From Aliicoccus persicus_A (GTDB lineage: Bacteria > Bacillota > Bacilli > Staphylococcales > Salinicoccaceae), in contig DYYI01000022.1 of the NCBI GenBank assembly GCA_020741755.1, positions 1 to 53,594 on the forward strand: DNA of 53,594 nucleotides, given 5' to 3'. Each line of letters opens with the position of its first letter. Within the stretch, counting starts at the first letter, position 1. Both the position numbers and the translations under genes were made by a program. Below the pieces are notes generated by a model. It had not been told where the DNA came from. It did no database searches and worked only from the letters and a program-made list of their open reading frames with translations. Shown here one piece after another: positions 14,133-23,586 of the stretch.

Positions 14133-16868
14133 ATGGATTACAAAGACACATTATTAATGCCGAAAACAGATTTTAAAATGCGTGGTGGCCTTATTAACAA
14201 AGAACCTGCATATCAGAAAAAATGGGAAGAGATGAATCTCTACGACAAGAAATTGAAGATGAATGAGGGGAACACGCCTTACGTCTTGCACGATGGTCCG
14301 CCATATGCGAACGGTGACTTACACATGGGTCACGCACTCAACAAGGTGATCAAGGACTTTATCGTGCGTAATAAGCAGATGCGCGGTTTTTATTCACCTT
14401 ACGTTCCTGGTTGGGATACGCATGGTCTGCCGATTGAGCAGGCACTGACGAACAAAGGTGTTGACCGCAAGAAAATGTCGATTGAAGAGTTCCGTAACAA
14501 GTGTATTGAATTTGCAAACTCTCAGATTGACCTGCAACGCACTGGTTTCAAACGCATGGGAATCGATGGAATTTGGGATGATCCGTATTTAACGTATAAG
14601 CCAGAGTTTGAAGCAGCGCAAGTGCGCGTGTTAAAAGATATGGTTGAAAAAGGTCTAATCTATCGTGGTAAAAAGCCGATCTATTGGTCACCTGTCAGTG
14701 AATCATCGCTTGCAGAAGCTGAGCTTGAATATAAAGATAAAGTATCACCTTCCATCTATGTCACATTCAAAACTGATGATGGGAAGGGTGTCGTTGACAG
14801 CGGTGTGAACTTCGTTATTTGGACGACGACGCCATGGACGATTCCTTCAAACCTTGGGCTCGCTGTACATCCTGAATTAAACTACGTTCAGTTCAACTAT
14901 GAAGGCGAAGAATACATCATCGTCGAAGATCTTATCGATCAATTCTGTGAAGAAGTGGAATTCGACAAAGATAAAGTGACGCGTACGAAGGAATTTAAAG
15001 GGTCTGAATTAGAATACATCACGGCACTTCATCCACTTTATGACCGTCCAAGTCTCGTCGTTCTTGGTAAACATGTGACGACTGAGCAAGGTACAGGTAT
15101 CGTTCATACGGCACCTGGTCATGGTGATGATGACTACTTAATGGCCCAAGAATATGATCTTGAAGTTCTAAGTCCGGTTGATGACAAAGGTGTATTCACA
15201 GCAGAAGCTGGTAAATACGAGGGCTTATTCTACGATGATGCGAACAAAGTGATCACTGAAGATTTAGAACAAAAAGGCGCATTACTTAAACTGAAATTCT
15301 TCAAACACTCATACCCACATGACTGGCGCTCAAAAACGCCAGTTATCTTTAGAGCGACGCCACAATGGTTCGCATCGATCAAAAGTGTACGTGAAGATAT
15401 CATCGAGCAACTGAGCCAAACAAAGTTCCAAATCGAGTGGATGCGCGAACGCATGACAAACATGATAAAAAATCGTGGGGATTGGGTCATTTCTCGTCAG
15501 CGTGTATGGGGTGTACCATTACCATTCTTCTACGCTGAAGATGATACACCAATCGTTGATGTTGAAGTGCTTGAGCATGTGGCGGGACTTTTTGCTGAAC
15601 ATGGTTCAAACGTTTGGTTTGAGCGTGACGCAAAGGAACTATTACCTGAAGGATTCACGCATGAAGGTTCACCAAATGGTGAGTTCAGAAAAGAAATGGA
15701 TATTATGGATGTTTGGTTTGACTCAGGTTCAACGCACCGCGGTGTGTTAGACGAGCGCGATTACTTAACATATCCAGGTGACTTATACTTCGAAGGGTCT
15801 GACCAATATCGTGGATGGTTTAACTCATCATTAATCACAAGTGTGGCGACGCGTGGTGTTGCACCTTATAAAGAGTTGTTATCACACGGTTTCGTCATGG
15901 ACGGTGAAGGTAAGAAGATGAGTAAATCACTCGGAAACGTGATTCTACCGACGAAAGTCATGCAGCAGATGGGTGCAGATATTATTCGTCTTTGGGTGAT
16001 GTCTTCCGACTTCCAAGAAGACGTCAGAATTTCAGATGACATTCTGAAACAAGTTTCTGAAGTGTACAGAAAAGTAAGAAACACATTTAGATTCTTGCTT
16101 GGTAACGTGAATGACTTCAATCCGAATGAAAACACAGTGAAATATGAAGACTTAAAAGAAGTCGATCAGTTTATGTACAATCGATTTGTTGAACTGAAGA
16201 ACTTTATGTTAGATGCATACGAGCGTTATGATTACGTGACGATGTATCAGACGTTGCAGAACTTTATCAACGTTGAATTATCGAACTTCTATTTAGATTA
16301 CGGTAAAGACATTCTGTATATTGAAGCTGCGGATAGTCATATTCGTCGCAGCATGCAGACGGTTATCTACAAAATTTTAACTGAGCTAAACACACTTTTA
16401 GCACCAGTACTTGTGCACACGGCTGAAGAGATCTACGAACATACGCCGCATACGGAGAAAGAAAGTGTTCACTTAGAACTTTATCCTGAGGCTGAAGAAG
16501 TGGATACCGAGTTGTTAACGAAATGGAAATACTTCATGGACGTGCGCGATGACGTGTTAAAAGCATTGGAAGTTGCGCGTAGTGAGAAGACAATTGGTAA
16601 GTCACTCGAGGCGAAAGTCACTGTGACCCAGCCTGCAGACTTGAACTATGATGATTTAAACAGTGCGCTAGAGCAGTTGTTTATTGTCTCTCATGTTGAA
16701 GTTGTGGATCAGCTGGATGATGCACCGAAATACAAGCATATTCATGTCGATGTACAGCATGCAGATGGCGCACGCTGTGAACGTTGCTGGAACTACAGCA
16801 CAGACGCATCAATCGTAGAAGGCGACTCTGATATCTGTCCAAGATGTCAAGACGTGCTACAAAAATAG
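14133..16868 (+). CDS. ileS: Isoleucine-tRNA ligase
   Basis: Class I aminoacyl-tRNA synthetase, about 911 residues, the size of bacterial IleS. The HIGH motif appears as HMGH (residues 64-67) and KMSKS at residues 595-599. The editing domain lies between, with VIWTTTPWTIPSNLGLAV. The C-terminal zinc site is CERCWNYS...CPRCQD. I chose the start at 14133 because MDYKDTLLMPKTDF matches the staphylococcal N-terminus and GGGGAG lies 6 bases upstream; ATG at 14118 with AAGGGGGAG upstream is also possible. Controlled by the T-box leader. lspA and rluD follow closely. Confidence 0.96.
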   Translation: MDYKDTLLMPKTDFKMRGGLINKEPAYQKKWEEMNLYDKKLKMNEGNTPYVLHDGPPYANGDLHMGHALNKVIKDFIVRNKQMRGFYSPYVPGWDTHGLPIEQALTNKGVDRKKMSIEEFRNKCIEFANSQIDLQRTGFKRMGIDGIWDDPYLTYKPEFEAAQVRVLKDMVEKGLIYRGKKPIYWSPVSESSLAEAELEYKDKVSPSIYVTFKTDDGKGVVDSGVNFVIWTTTPWTIPSNLGLAVHPELNYVQFNYEGEEYIIVEDLIDQFCEEVEFDKDKVTRTKEFKGSELEYITALHPLYDRPSLVVLGKHVTTEQGTGIVHTAPGHGDDDYLMAQEYDLEVLSPVDDKGVFTAEAGKYEGLFYDDANKVITEDLEQKGALLKLKFFKHSYPHDWRSKTPVIFRATPQWFASIKSVREDIIEQLSQTKFQIEWMRERMTNMIKNRGDWVISRQRVWGVPLPFFYAEDDTPIVDVEVLEHVAGLFAEHGSNVWFERDAKELLPEGFTHEGSPNGEFRKEMDIMDVWFDSGSTHRGVLDERDYLTYPGDLYFEGSDQYRGWFNSSLITSVATRGVAPYKELLSHGFVMDGEGKKMSKSLGNVILPTKVMQQMGADIIRLWVMSSDFQEDVRISDDILKQVSEVYRKVRNTFRFLLGNVNDFNPNENTVKYEDLKEVDQFMYNRFVELKNFMLDAYERYDYVTMYQTLQNFINVELSNFYLDYGKDILYIEAADSHIRRSMQTVIYKILTELNTLLAPVLVHTAEEIYEHTPHTEKESVHLELYPEAEEVDTELLTKWKYFMDVRDDVLKALEVARSEKTIGKSLEAKVTVTQPADLNYDDLNSALEQLFIVSHVEVVDQLDDAPKYKHIHVDVQHADGARCERCWNYSTDASIVEGDSDICPRCQDVLQK

Positions 16869-16881
16869 GAGATTACATTTT

Positions 16882-17382
16882 ATGAAGAAAAAATCGTATC
16901 GACTCGTACCGGTCGGCATTATGACGCTCGGTATTATCGGACTCGATCAACTGACGAAACAGCTCGTAAAACGCAACATGGAAATCGGTGAGTCCATTGA
17001 AGTATTCGGTGAATATTTGAAGATTACGTCTCATCGTAACGAAGGTGCAGCGTGGGGAATCATGCAAGGACAAATGGTGTTTTTCTATATTGTCACAGCA
17101 TTTGTCCTCGCTGCAATGGCTTATATTTACTATAAAGAAGCGAAGGGTAAACCGATGTTGCAATTCGGTATCGGGTTCCTTGTTGCTGGTGCAATCGGTA
17201 ACTTAATCGATCGTGTGATATATCAAAAGGTCATCGACTTTGTTGATGTGCTCATCATCAATTACAGCTTCCCAATTTTTAATGTTGCAGATGCTTCACT
17301 AACAGTTGGTGTTGCGACGCTAATCATATACTTCTTATTCTTTGATAAAAAGAAACCAGGTGAATTGAATGCAGACAATTAA
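16882..17382 (+). CDS. lspA: Lipoprotein signal peptidase (signal peptidase II)
   Basis: Membrane aspartyl protease that cleaves prolipoprotein signal peptides before the lipidated cysteine. 166 residues with four hydrophobic segments. The catalytic aspartates lie in GNLIDRVI and FNVADASLTVG. The motif TSHRNEGAAWG is also typical. RBS AGGAG is 9 bases upstream. Its presence means the organism makes lipoproteins, which makes the lack of a lipobox in the three binding proteins of this window notable. It overlaps rluD by 14 bases, the usual neighbour in Bacillota. Confidence 0.95.
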   Translation: MKKKSYRLVPVGIMTLGIIGLDQLTKQLVKRNMEIGESIEVFGEYLKITSHRNEGAAWGIMQGQMVFFYIVTAFVLAAMAYIYYKEAKGKPMLQFGIGFLVAGAIGNLIDRVIYQKVIDFVDVLIINYSFPIFNVADASLTVGVATLIIYFLFFDKKKPGELNADN

Positions 17383-18277
17383 TGTAGCAGAGGAATATGT
17401 TGGTGAACGTTTAGATAAGTTTTTGTCTGAAGTATTAGAAGATACTTCGAGAAGTGATATTCAAACGCGCATCAAGTCTGGCAACGTGCAAGTGAACGCG
17501 AATACAGTTAAGCCAAACTATAAGTTAAAGGTAGATGACGTCATCGAAATCAGTGAACGCGAAGTCGTTGATTCAGACATTGTACCTGAAGATTTAAATT
17601 TAAATATTTTATATGAAGATAGCGATGTTGCCGTTGTCGAAAAGCCGCGTGGGATGGTTGTCCATCCGTCAGCTGGCCATCATACGGGCACGCTTGTCAA
17701 TGGGCTGATGCATCAGCTCGATTCACTCTCTGGTATTAATGGAGAGTTGCGTCCAGGCATCGTCCACCGTATCGATAAAGATACGAGCGGTTTGCTCATG
17801 GTTGCAAAACATGATGTAGCACACCGTGACCTCGTCGACCAACTCGTTGAAAAGTCTGTGACGCGTAAGTACATCGCACTCGTGCATGGTGTCATTACAC
17901 ACGATAAAGGGACCGTCGACGCACCGATTGGACGCAATCCTAAGAGCAGACAAGATATGGCGGTTGTCGATGATGGGAAAGAAGCTGTGACACATTTTAA
18001 CGTGCTCGAACGGTTTGAAGACTATACTTTAATTGAATGTTTCTTAGAAACCGGTCGTACGCACCAAATTCGCGTCCACATGCAATACATTGGATTCCCG
18101 CTCGTCGGTGATCCGAAATATGGACGACGCAAGACGATGGACACGGATGGTCAGTTACTACACGCAGCACTCATTGGATTTATTCATCCTTCAACGAAAG
18201 AAAAGATTCAATTTGAAACGCCATTACCAGAGATGTTTAGTGATATATTAGATGATTTAAGAAAACGCGAGAACTAA
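17369..18277 (+). CDS. rluD: 23S rRNA pseudouridine synthase (RluD family)
   Basis: 302 residues: an N-terminal S4 RNA-binding domain (GERLDKFLSEVLEDTSRSDI, then GNVQVN) and a catalytic domain with HRIDKDTSGLL; the catalytic Asp is about residue 136. ETGRTHQIRVHMQYIGFPLVGDPKYG is the second family signature. Isomerises uridines in 23S rRNA helix 69 in well-studied members; Bacillus YlyB is the closest positional counterpart, so the exact target is inferred. Confidence 0.92.
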   Translation: MQTINVAEEYVGERLDKFLSEVLEDTSRSDIQTRIKSGNVQVNANTVKPNYKLKVDDVIEISEREVVDSDIVPEDLNLNILYEDSDVAVVEKPRGMVVHPSAGHHTGTLVNGLMHQLDSLSGINGELRPGIVHRIDKDTSGLLMVAKHDVAHRDLVDQLVEKSVTRKYIALVHGVITHDKGTVDAPIGRNPKSRQDMAVVDDGKEAVTHFNVLERFEDYTLIECFLETGRTHQIRVHMQYIGFPLVGDPKYGRRKTMDTDGQLLHAALIGFIHPSTKEKIQFETPLPEMFSDILDDLRKREN

Positions 18278-18293
18278 TTTCTAAATATATACA

Positions 18294-18322
18294 TTGACAT
18301 TCGAACTTTATAGGGCTATTCT
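18294..18322 (+). promoter_or_regulatory. Promoter of the pyr operon
   Basis: Consensus -35 TTGACA (18294-18299), 17-base spacer, -10 TATTCT (18317-18322). It is 180 bases before pyrR and directly ahead of the attenuator leader. Confidence 0.85.
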
Positions 18323-18329
18323 TATTAAG

Positions 18330-18479
18330 AATTAAATAACCGATATATGAATACGTCTTTAAATACGGTCCCGTGAGGCCGTAAAGACATGAATATAAAC
18401 CGTATCACTGGCACCAGTAGGACCAGTGTGTGTTTTCGGGTACTTACATACTCATGTCAATAGACATGGGTATTTTTTT
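18330..18479 (+). ncRNA. PyrR-dependent attenuator leader
   Basis: The leader contains a PyrR-binding loop, GGTCCCGTGAGGCC (18367-18380), that fits the known conserved TCC-N-G-N-GAGG core. It ends in an intrinsic terminator: ATACTCATGTC (18448-18458) with GACATGGGTAT (18463-18473), then T7. A second hairpin, CACTGG...CCAGTG, lies between them and may take part in the antiterminator. With UMP bound, PyrR would hold the binding loop, prevent antitermination and shut the operon. This is the only attenuator seen; B. subtilis has three. Confidence 0.9.
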
Positions 18480-18501
18480 ATCGGCAAAATAGGAGGCACA
18501 C

Positions 18502-19035
18502 ATGAAAAAACGCACGATTTTAGACGAAGCACAGATTGGTCGAACGCTGACACGAATCTCTCATGAAATACTTGAGCGTAACAAGGGCAGTAAAGATTTG
18601 GTGTTGCTCGGTGTAAAAACACGAGGTGAGTATTTAGCACGTCGCTTAAAGGAAAAAATCGAATCGATTGATAATTCTACGGTGCAAATGGGTACGATAG
18701 ACATTACCAATTACCGAGACGATAAAGAACCAACGCACGCAGAAGCAGATAACGCACTAGATGTCACAGCCTCACTCGTCAACCAGCATGTTGTCATCGT
18801 CGATGATGTACTCTACACAGGGCGTACAATTCGTGCGGCATTGGATGCTATTTTATCGCGTACGAGACCGGATAAAATATCACTTGCCGTATTGATTGAC
18901 CGTGGACACAGAGAATTGCCAATTCGCGCGGATTACATCGGCAAGAACATTCCGACTTCGAAGCATGAAAAGGTAGTCGTACACATGCGAGAAATCGATC
19001 AAGAAGACATTGTATATATAAGTGAGGGTGAGTAA
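18502..19035 (+). CDS. pyrR: PyrR bifunctional regulator / uracil phosphoribosyltransferase
   Basis: RNA-binding attenuation protein with some uracil phosphoribosyltransferase activity, 177 residues. The PRPP-binding loop is VIVDDVLYTGRTIRAALDA. The N-terminus (ILDEAQIGRTLTRISHEILE) and TLD/RGHRELPIRADYIGKNIPT are typical. RBS AGGAGG lies 8 bases upstream. First gene of the pyr operon and acts on the leader just upstream. Confidence 0.96.
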   Translation: MKKRTILDEAQIGRTLTRISHEILERNKGSKDLVLLGVKTRGEYLARRLKEKIESIDNSTVQMGTIDITNYRDDKEPTHAEADNALDVTASLVNQHVVIVDDVLYTGRTIRAALDAILSRTRPDKISLAVLIDRGHRELPIRADYIGKNIPTSKHEKVVVHMREIDQEDIVYISEGE

Positions 19036-19037
19036 GT

Positions 19038-20360
19038 ATGACAGAGAGAAATTTCGACATTGAAGAAGATTACACTGTAGCGGTTGAACCGAAGCTCGAC
19101 GTACATGAAAAACCGAAGCCACTTGAATGGATGATGTTATCGTCACAGCACTTATTTGCAATGTTTGGTGCGACGGTACTCGTTCCATTTTTAACTGGCT
19201 TACCCGTATCAGCAGCACTGATTGCAAGTGGTATCGGTACGTTATTATATATACTGCTGACTAAAGGAATGATACCTGCATACCTCGGTTCAAGTTTTGC
19301 TTTTATCTTACCGATTACAATTGCACTTTCAGCAAATTCACTTGGTGAAGTGTTGACGGCACTCTTCTTTACAGGGGTTGTCTATGTCATTATCGGGGGA
19401 ATCATAAAATTTGTCGGTGTTGACTGGTTGATGAAACTCTTGCCGACGGTCGTTATCGGTCCAGTGATCATGGTAATTGGGCTTGGACTTGCACCGGTTG
19501 CAATCGACATGGCGATGTATACGGATCCTGATAATCAACTCGGATATAACACGACATACATACTTGTCGCAGTCATTACATTGACAATTACGATTATCGC
19601 TTCAGTATTTTTTAAAGGTATTCTGTCATTGATACCAATATTGATTGGTATCGTCGGTGGTTACATTACAGCAATATTCTTCGGTATTGTCGATTTCACA
19701 CAGATTAGAGAAACAGGTTGGTTCGTATTACCGGATGTGTACATGCCATTTGTTGACTACACACCAGCGATCAATATCGGCTTACTCATCGTGATGCTGC
19801 CAATTGTGTTCGTTACAATTAGTGAGCACATCGGACACCAAGCGGTCATCAACAAAATTATCGGAAGAAACTTCTTCAAAAAGCCGGGTCTTCACCGCAC
19901 ATTAGCAGGGGACGGGGTAGCGACGATGTTCGCCAGTGTGATCGGTGGTCCACCGACAACAACATACGGTGAAAACATCGGTGTCCTTGCAATTACACGT
20001 GTGTTCAGTGTTTGGGTCATCGGTGGTGCAGCAGTATTTGCTATCATTTTAGGATTCGTTGGTAAGTTTACAGCAGTCGTCCAAAGCATCCCATCACCGG
20101 TCATGGGTGGTGTGTCAATCTTACTCTTCGGTATTATTGCAGCGAGTGGGTTGCGCATGCTGATCGATGGCCGCGTGAACTTAGATCACAAACGCAACTT
20201 AATCATCGTATCCGTCATTTTAGTTATCGGTATCGGTAAAGCACATTTAGACTTCATGCTCGGTGAGATTCCATTTAACTTAGAAGGTATGGCACTTGCG
20301 GCACTCGCGGGTATCGTGCTGAATCTCATCTTGCCAAAGGAGAAGACGAGTAATGCGTAA
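19038..20360 (+). CDS. uraA: Uracil permease (NCS2 family)
   Basis: Uracil:proton symporter, 440 residues with about 12-14 hydrophobic segments. Conserved NCS2 features are present: LSSQHLFAMFGATVLVPFLTGL near the N-terminus, ISEHIGHQAVINKIIG and the GDGVATMFASVIGGPPTTTYGENIGV segment. It starts 2 bases after pyrR, leaving no room for the second attenuator found in B. subtilis. Also called pyrP. Confidence 0.94.
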   Translation: MTERNFDIEEDYTVAVEPKLDVHEKPKPLEWMMLSSQHLFAMFGATVLVPFLTGLPVSAALIASGIGTLLYILLTKGMIPAYLGSSFAFILPITIALSANSLGEVLTALFFTGVVYVIIGGIIKFVGVDWLMKLLPTVVIGPVIMVIGLGLAPVAIDMAMYTDPDNQLGYNTTYILVAVITLTITIIASVFFKGILSLIPILIGIVGGYITAIFFGIVDFTQIRETGWFVLPDVYMPFVDYTPAINIGLLIVMLPIVFVTISEHIGHQAVINKIIGRNFFKKPGLHRTLAGDGVATMFASVIGGPPTTTYGENIGVLAITRVFSVWVIGGAAVFAIILGFVGKFTAVVQSIPSPVMGGVSILLFGIIAASGLRMLIDGRVNLDHKRNLIIVSVILVIGIGKAHLDFMLGEIPFNLEGMALAALAGIVLNLILPKEKTSNA

Positions 20361-21228
20361 CCTACTATCAATGAACGAATTATCAACAACTGAAATTAAA
20401 AGCATTATCAAACGTGCCATTGAGATAAAAAACGGCGACTATACACCGTTTCAAGAGAAAAAATTTGTTGCTAACCTATTTTTAGAAAATTCAACGCGCA
20501 CGAAGTTGAGCTTTGAGATGGCAGAAAGAAAACTTGGTATCGAGTCGATACCATTCGATGCGATGGGTAGCTCACTGAGTAAAGGTGAATCATTGTATGA
20601 TACATGTAAGACATTAGAGTCCATCGGTTGTGATGCACTTGTCATTCGTCATCCTGATGATGCGTATTACGAGTCACTCGAAGGACTGAATATACCGGTA
20701 ATCAACGGTGGAGACGGTAGTGGATCACATCCGACGCAATCATTGCTCGATTTGATGACCATTTATGAGACGTTTGGCACATTTGATTTAGATATCGTCA
20801 TTTGTGGTGACATTCGTCATTCACGCGTTGCTAAAAGTAATTTTCAGGCGTTGACTAAACTCGGTAGCCGCGTGAAGTTTGTAGCGCCAGAAGTTTATCA
20901 GTATAAGCATGAAGATTATAGCTACGTAAATTTTGATGATGTGATTTCAAGCGTTGATGTTGTCATGCTGCTGCGTGTACAACATGAGCGTCATGACGAA
21001 GTGACGAGCGACGTTGTAGAAGAATACAATAGCCGCTACGGATTAAATGAAGCGCGTTACAATAAACTCAAAGACAATGCGATTATCATGCACCCTGCAC
21101 CAGTGAATCGCGATGTAGAAATTAGCAGTACACTCGTTGAGAGAGACAAGTCAGTTATTTTTAAGCAGATGGAAAACGGCGTATACACACGCATGAGTGT
21201 GTTAGAACTAATTCTAGGGAGAGAATAA
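20353..21228 (+). CDS. pyrB: Aspartate carbamoyltransferase catalytic subunit
   Basis: Makes N-carbamoyl-aspartate from carbamoyl phosphate and aspartate. 291 residues, the usual size in Staphylococcus. The carbamoyl phosphate motif is NSTRTKLSFEMAERKLG, and HPTQSLLDLMTIYE and HPAPVNRDVEI are also family signatures. It overlaps uraA by 8 bases. No regulatory chain (pyrI) is present, as normal for Bacillota. Confidence 0.96.
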   Translation: MRNLLSMNELSTTEIKSIIKRAIEIKNGDYTPFQEKKFVANLFLENSTRTKLSFEMAERKLGIESIPFDAMGSSLSKGESLYDTCKTLESIGCDALVIRHPDDAYYESLEGLNIPVINGGDGSGSHPTQSLLDLMTIYETFGTFDLDIVICGDIRHSRVAKSNFQALTKLGSRVKFVAPEVYQYKHEDYSYVNFDDVISSVDVVMLLRVQHERHDEVTSDVVEEYNSRYGLNEARYNKLKDNAIIMHPAPVNRDVEISSTLVERDKSVIFKQMENGVYTRMSVLELILGRE

Positions 21229-21229
21229 T

Positions 21230-22498
21230 ATGAGACGTGTCATTAAAAATGGTTTTGTGTTAGAAAACAATGAACAGGTACAAAAAGATATTGCGATTGA
21301 AGATGGAAAAATCGTTGAGATTAGCGATTCGATTGATAATCATGATGAAGTCATCGATGCAAACGGTAAATTGATCACGCCTGGATTTGTCGATGTCCAT
21401 GTCCATTTACGTGAGCCAGGCGGTGAACATAAAGAGACAATTGAGACGGGTACGAGAGCGGCGGCACGCGGTGGTTTTACAGCAGTCATGCCAATGCCAA
21501 ACACGCGTCCAGTACCGGATAATGCCGAGACATTAACAAAAATAATAGACCGTATTAAAGAGACTGCACACGTTAAAGTATTGCCATATGCTTCGATTAC
21601 AACGCGTCAACTCGGTAAAGAATTAACGGACTTTAAAGCACTAAAAGAAGCTGGAGCATTTGCATTTACGGATGATGGTGTCGGTGTACAGAGTGCGGAC
21701 ATGATGTATCAAGCGATGAAACAAGCAGCTGCACTTGATATGGCAGTTGTAGCTCACACAGAAGAAAACACACTCATTCATGGTGGTGCAATCCATGAAG
21801 GGAAGACGAGTGAGGCGCTCGGTATTCCTGGTATTCCGTCAATTTGTGAATCGACTCAAATTGCGCGTGATGTGCTGTTATCAGAAGCTGCAAATTGTCA
21901 TTATCATGTGTGTCACGTCAGTACGAAAGAAAGTGTGCGCGTCATTCGTGACGCGAAACGCGCCGGTATCCGTGTGACAGCGGAAGTGACGCCACACCAC
22001 CTTGTACTTGATGAAAATGATATTACATCAGCAGATACAAACTTTAAGATGAATCCACCATTACGTGGTAGCGACGACCGTGCAGCATTAATCGAAGGTC
22101 TACTTGACGGTACGATTGATTTCATTGCAACGGACCATGCGCCACATGCGGAAGATGAGAAAAAAGTAGAAATTACTTCTGCACCTTTTGGAATCGTCGG
22201 CAGTGAAAATGCATTCCAATTGCTATATACGAAACTTGTGAAAACAGGCGTGTTCACATTACAACAACTCGTCGACTGGTTGACAGTAAAACCATCTGAG
22301 ACATTTAACTTACCGATGGGTGAACTGAAAGTTGACAGAGATGCTGACATTACACTGATTGACTTAGATAAGAAATATACACTGGATAAGACAGAATTTT
22401 TTTCGAAATCACAAAATACACCATTTGATGGTGAAGCATTAATTTCTGATATTTATATGACACTTGTCAATGGCAACGTTGTTTATAAGGGGGCGTAA
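21230..22498 (+). CDS. pyrC: Dihydroorotase (type I)
   Basis: Zinc metalloenzyme that cyclises carbamoyl-aspartate to dihydroorotate, 422 residues. The N-terminal metal motif is GFVDVHVHLREPGGEHKET; the C-terminal one is FIATDHAPHAEDEK. The substrate-binding MPNTRPVPDN is also present. It follows pyrB by one base. Confidence 0.96.
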   Translation: MRRVIKNGFVLENNEQVQKDIAIEDGKIVEISDSIDNHDEVIDANGKLITPGFVDVHVHLREPGGEHKETIETGTRAAARGGFTAVMPMPNTRPVPDNAETLTKIIDRIKETAHVKVLPYASITTRQLGKELTDFKALKEAGAFAFTDDGVGVQSADMMYQAMKQAAALDMAVVAHTEENTLIHGGAIHEGKTSEALGIPGIPSICESTQIARDVLLSEAANCHYHVCHVSTKESVRVIRDAKRAGIRVTAEVTPHHLVLDENDITSADTNFKMNPPLRGSDDRAALIEGLLDGTIDFIATDHAPHAEDEKKVEITSAPFGIVGSENAFQLLYTKLVKTGVFTLQQLVDWLTVKPSETFNLPMGELKVDRDADITLIDLDKKYTLDKTEFFSKSQNTPFDGEALISDIYMTLVNGNVVYKGA

Positions 22499-22500
22499 GC

Positions 22501-23586
22501 GTGTTAAAGGATAAGCGATATTTAGTACTAGAAGACGGTACAGTTTACGAAGGTTACCAGTTTGGTGGAAAAGCAGATCGTGCGGGTGAACTCGTATTTA
22601 ACACATCGATGTTCGGTTTCCAAGAGATGATTACAGACTCTGCATATGCGAATCAAATCGTGACGTTTAGCTATCCACTCGTCGGCAATACAGGATTCAA
22701 CAGTGAAGACTCTGAAACGATGAAACCAACAATCGCTGGAATCGTCGTGCGTGAAGCGGCATTATTACCATCGAACTTCCGTACGAATGAAACGTTGCAT
22801 GACTATTTAGAACGTCATAACATCCCTGGTATTTCAGGCATTGATACGCGCAGCATCGTTAGAAAAATTCGCGATGGTGGTACGTTAAGAGCGATGCTGA
22901 GTGACTCGTATGATGTGGATGCTGTCATTGAAACGCTTAAATCAACGGATGAAACTGTACATTCTGTGCGTGATGTATCGACAAGCAGTCCTTACATATC
23001 AACCGGTGTCGGTAGTCGTGTCGTACTCATCGATCTCGGTAAGCAAGAAAGTCTCGTTAGAAGTTTAAACAGTGCCGGTTGTGAAGTGACGGTCGTACCA
23101 CACGATACACCGACCTATGATATTTTACGCATGAAGCCTGATGGTGTCATTATATCAAGCGGTCCGGGTTCACCGGAAGATATTCCGTCAATTGTCGATA
23201 ACGTACGTACGATTGCGGAACAGGTACCAGTATTCGGTGTTGGTCTCGGTCATCAAGCGATTGCTTTAGCATTTGGCGCTAAGATCGAAGCATTGCCATT
23301 TGGACACCGTGGTTCAAATATACCTGTACGTAACATTGAGAGAAAAACTGTAGAAATCACATCACAAAATCATGGTTTTGCTGTCAGTCGTGAATCATTG
23401 GAACAGACGGACTTAGTGATTACACACGAAGCAATCAATGACGACTCAGTCGAAGGTATTCGTCATAAATCATTGCCGATCATGAGCGTTCAGTACTATC
23501 CTGGTGCAATTGATGGACCAGATGATTCAAGCTATATTTTAGAAGAATTTATAAACCGTATGAATAAGGAGAATAACCATGCCTAA
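22501..23586 (+). CDS. carA: Carbamoyl-phosphate synthase small subunit, glutaminase triad missing
   Basis: CarA normally hydrolyses glutamine and passes ammonia to CarB. The N-terminal domain looks normal (RYLVLEDGTVYEGYQFG...GISGIDTRSIVRKIR). In the class I glutamine amidotransferase domain the catalytic site is changed: the usual G-[IV]-C-L-G-H-Q reads FGVGLGHQ, so the nucleophile is Gly248, and the usual QYHPEA reads QYYPGA, so the His and Glu are Tyr333 and Gly335. These match E. coli Cys269, His353 and Glu355. Glutamine-binding parts (LGHQ, SQNHGFAV) remain. There is no frameshift; 361 residues is full length. GTG start with AAGGGGG upstream; it overlaps carB by 8 bases. Probably inactive as a glutaminase, perhaps leaving an ammonia-dependent enzyme. 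Confidence 0.93.
   Translation: MLKDKRYLVLEDGTVYEGYQFGGKADRAGELVFNTSMFGFQEMITDSAYANQIVTFSYPLVGNTGFNSEDSETMKPTIAGIVVREAALLPSNFRTNETLHDYLERHNIPGISGIDTRSIVRKIRDGGTLRAMLSDSYDVDAVIETLKSTDETVHSVRDVSTSSPYISTGVGSRVVLIDLGKQESLVRSLNSAGCEVTVVPHDTPTYDILRMKPDGVIISSGPGSPEDIPSIVDNVRTIAEQVPVFGVGLGHQAIALAFGAKIEALPFGHRGSNIPVRNIERKTVEITSQNHGFAVSRESLEQTDLVITHEAINDDSVEGIRHKSLPIMSVQYYPGAIDGPDDSSYILEEFINRMNKENNHA

Noticed and set aside
22501..23586. carA as a pseudogene or sequencing error
   Set aside because: The frame is full length and overlaps carB in the normal way. The three changes are separate substitutions at catalytic positions, while nearby binding residues are kept.
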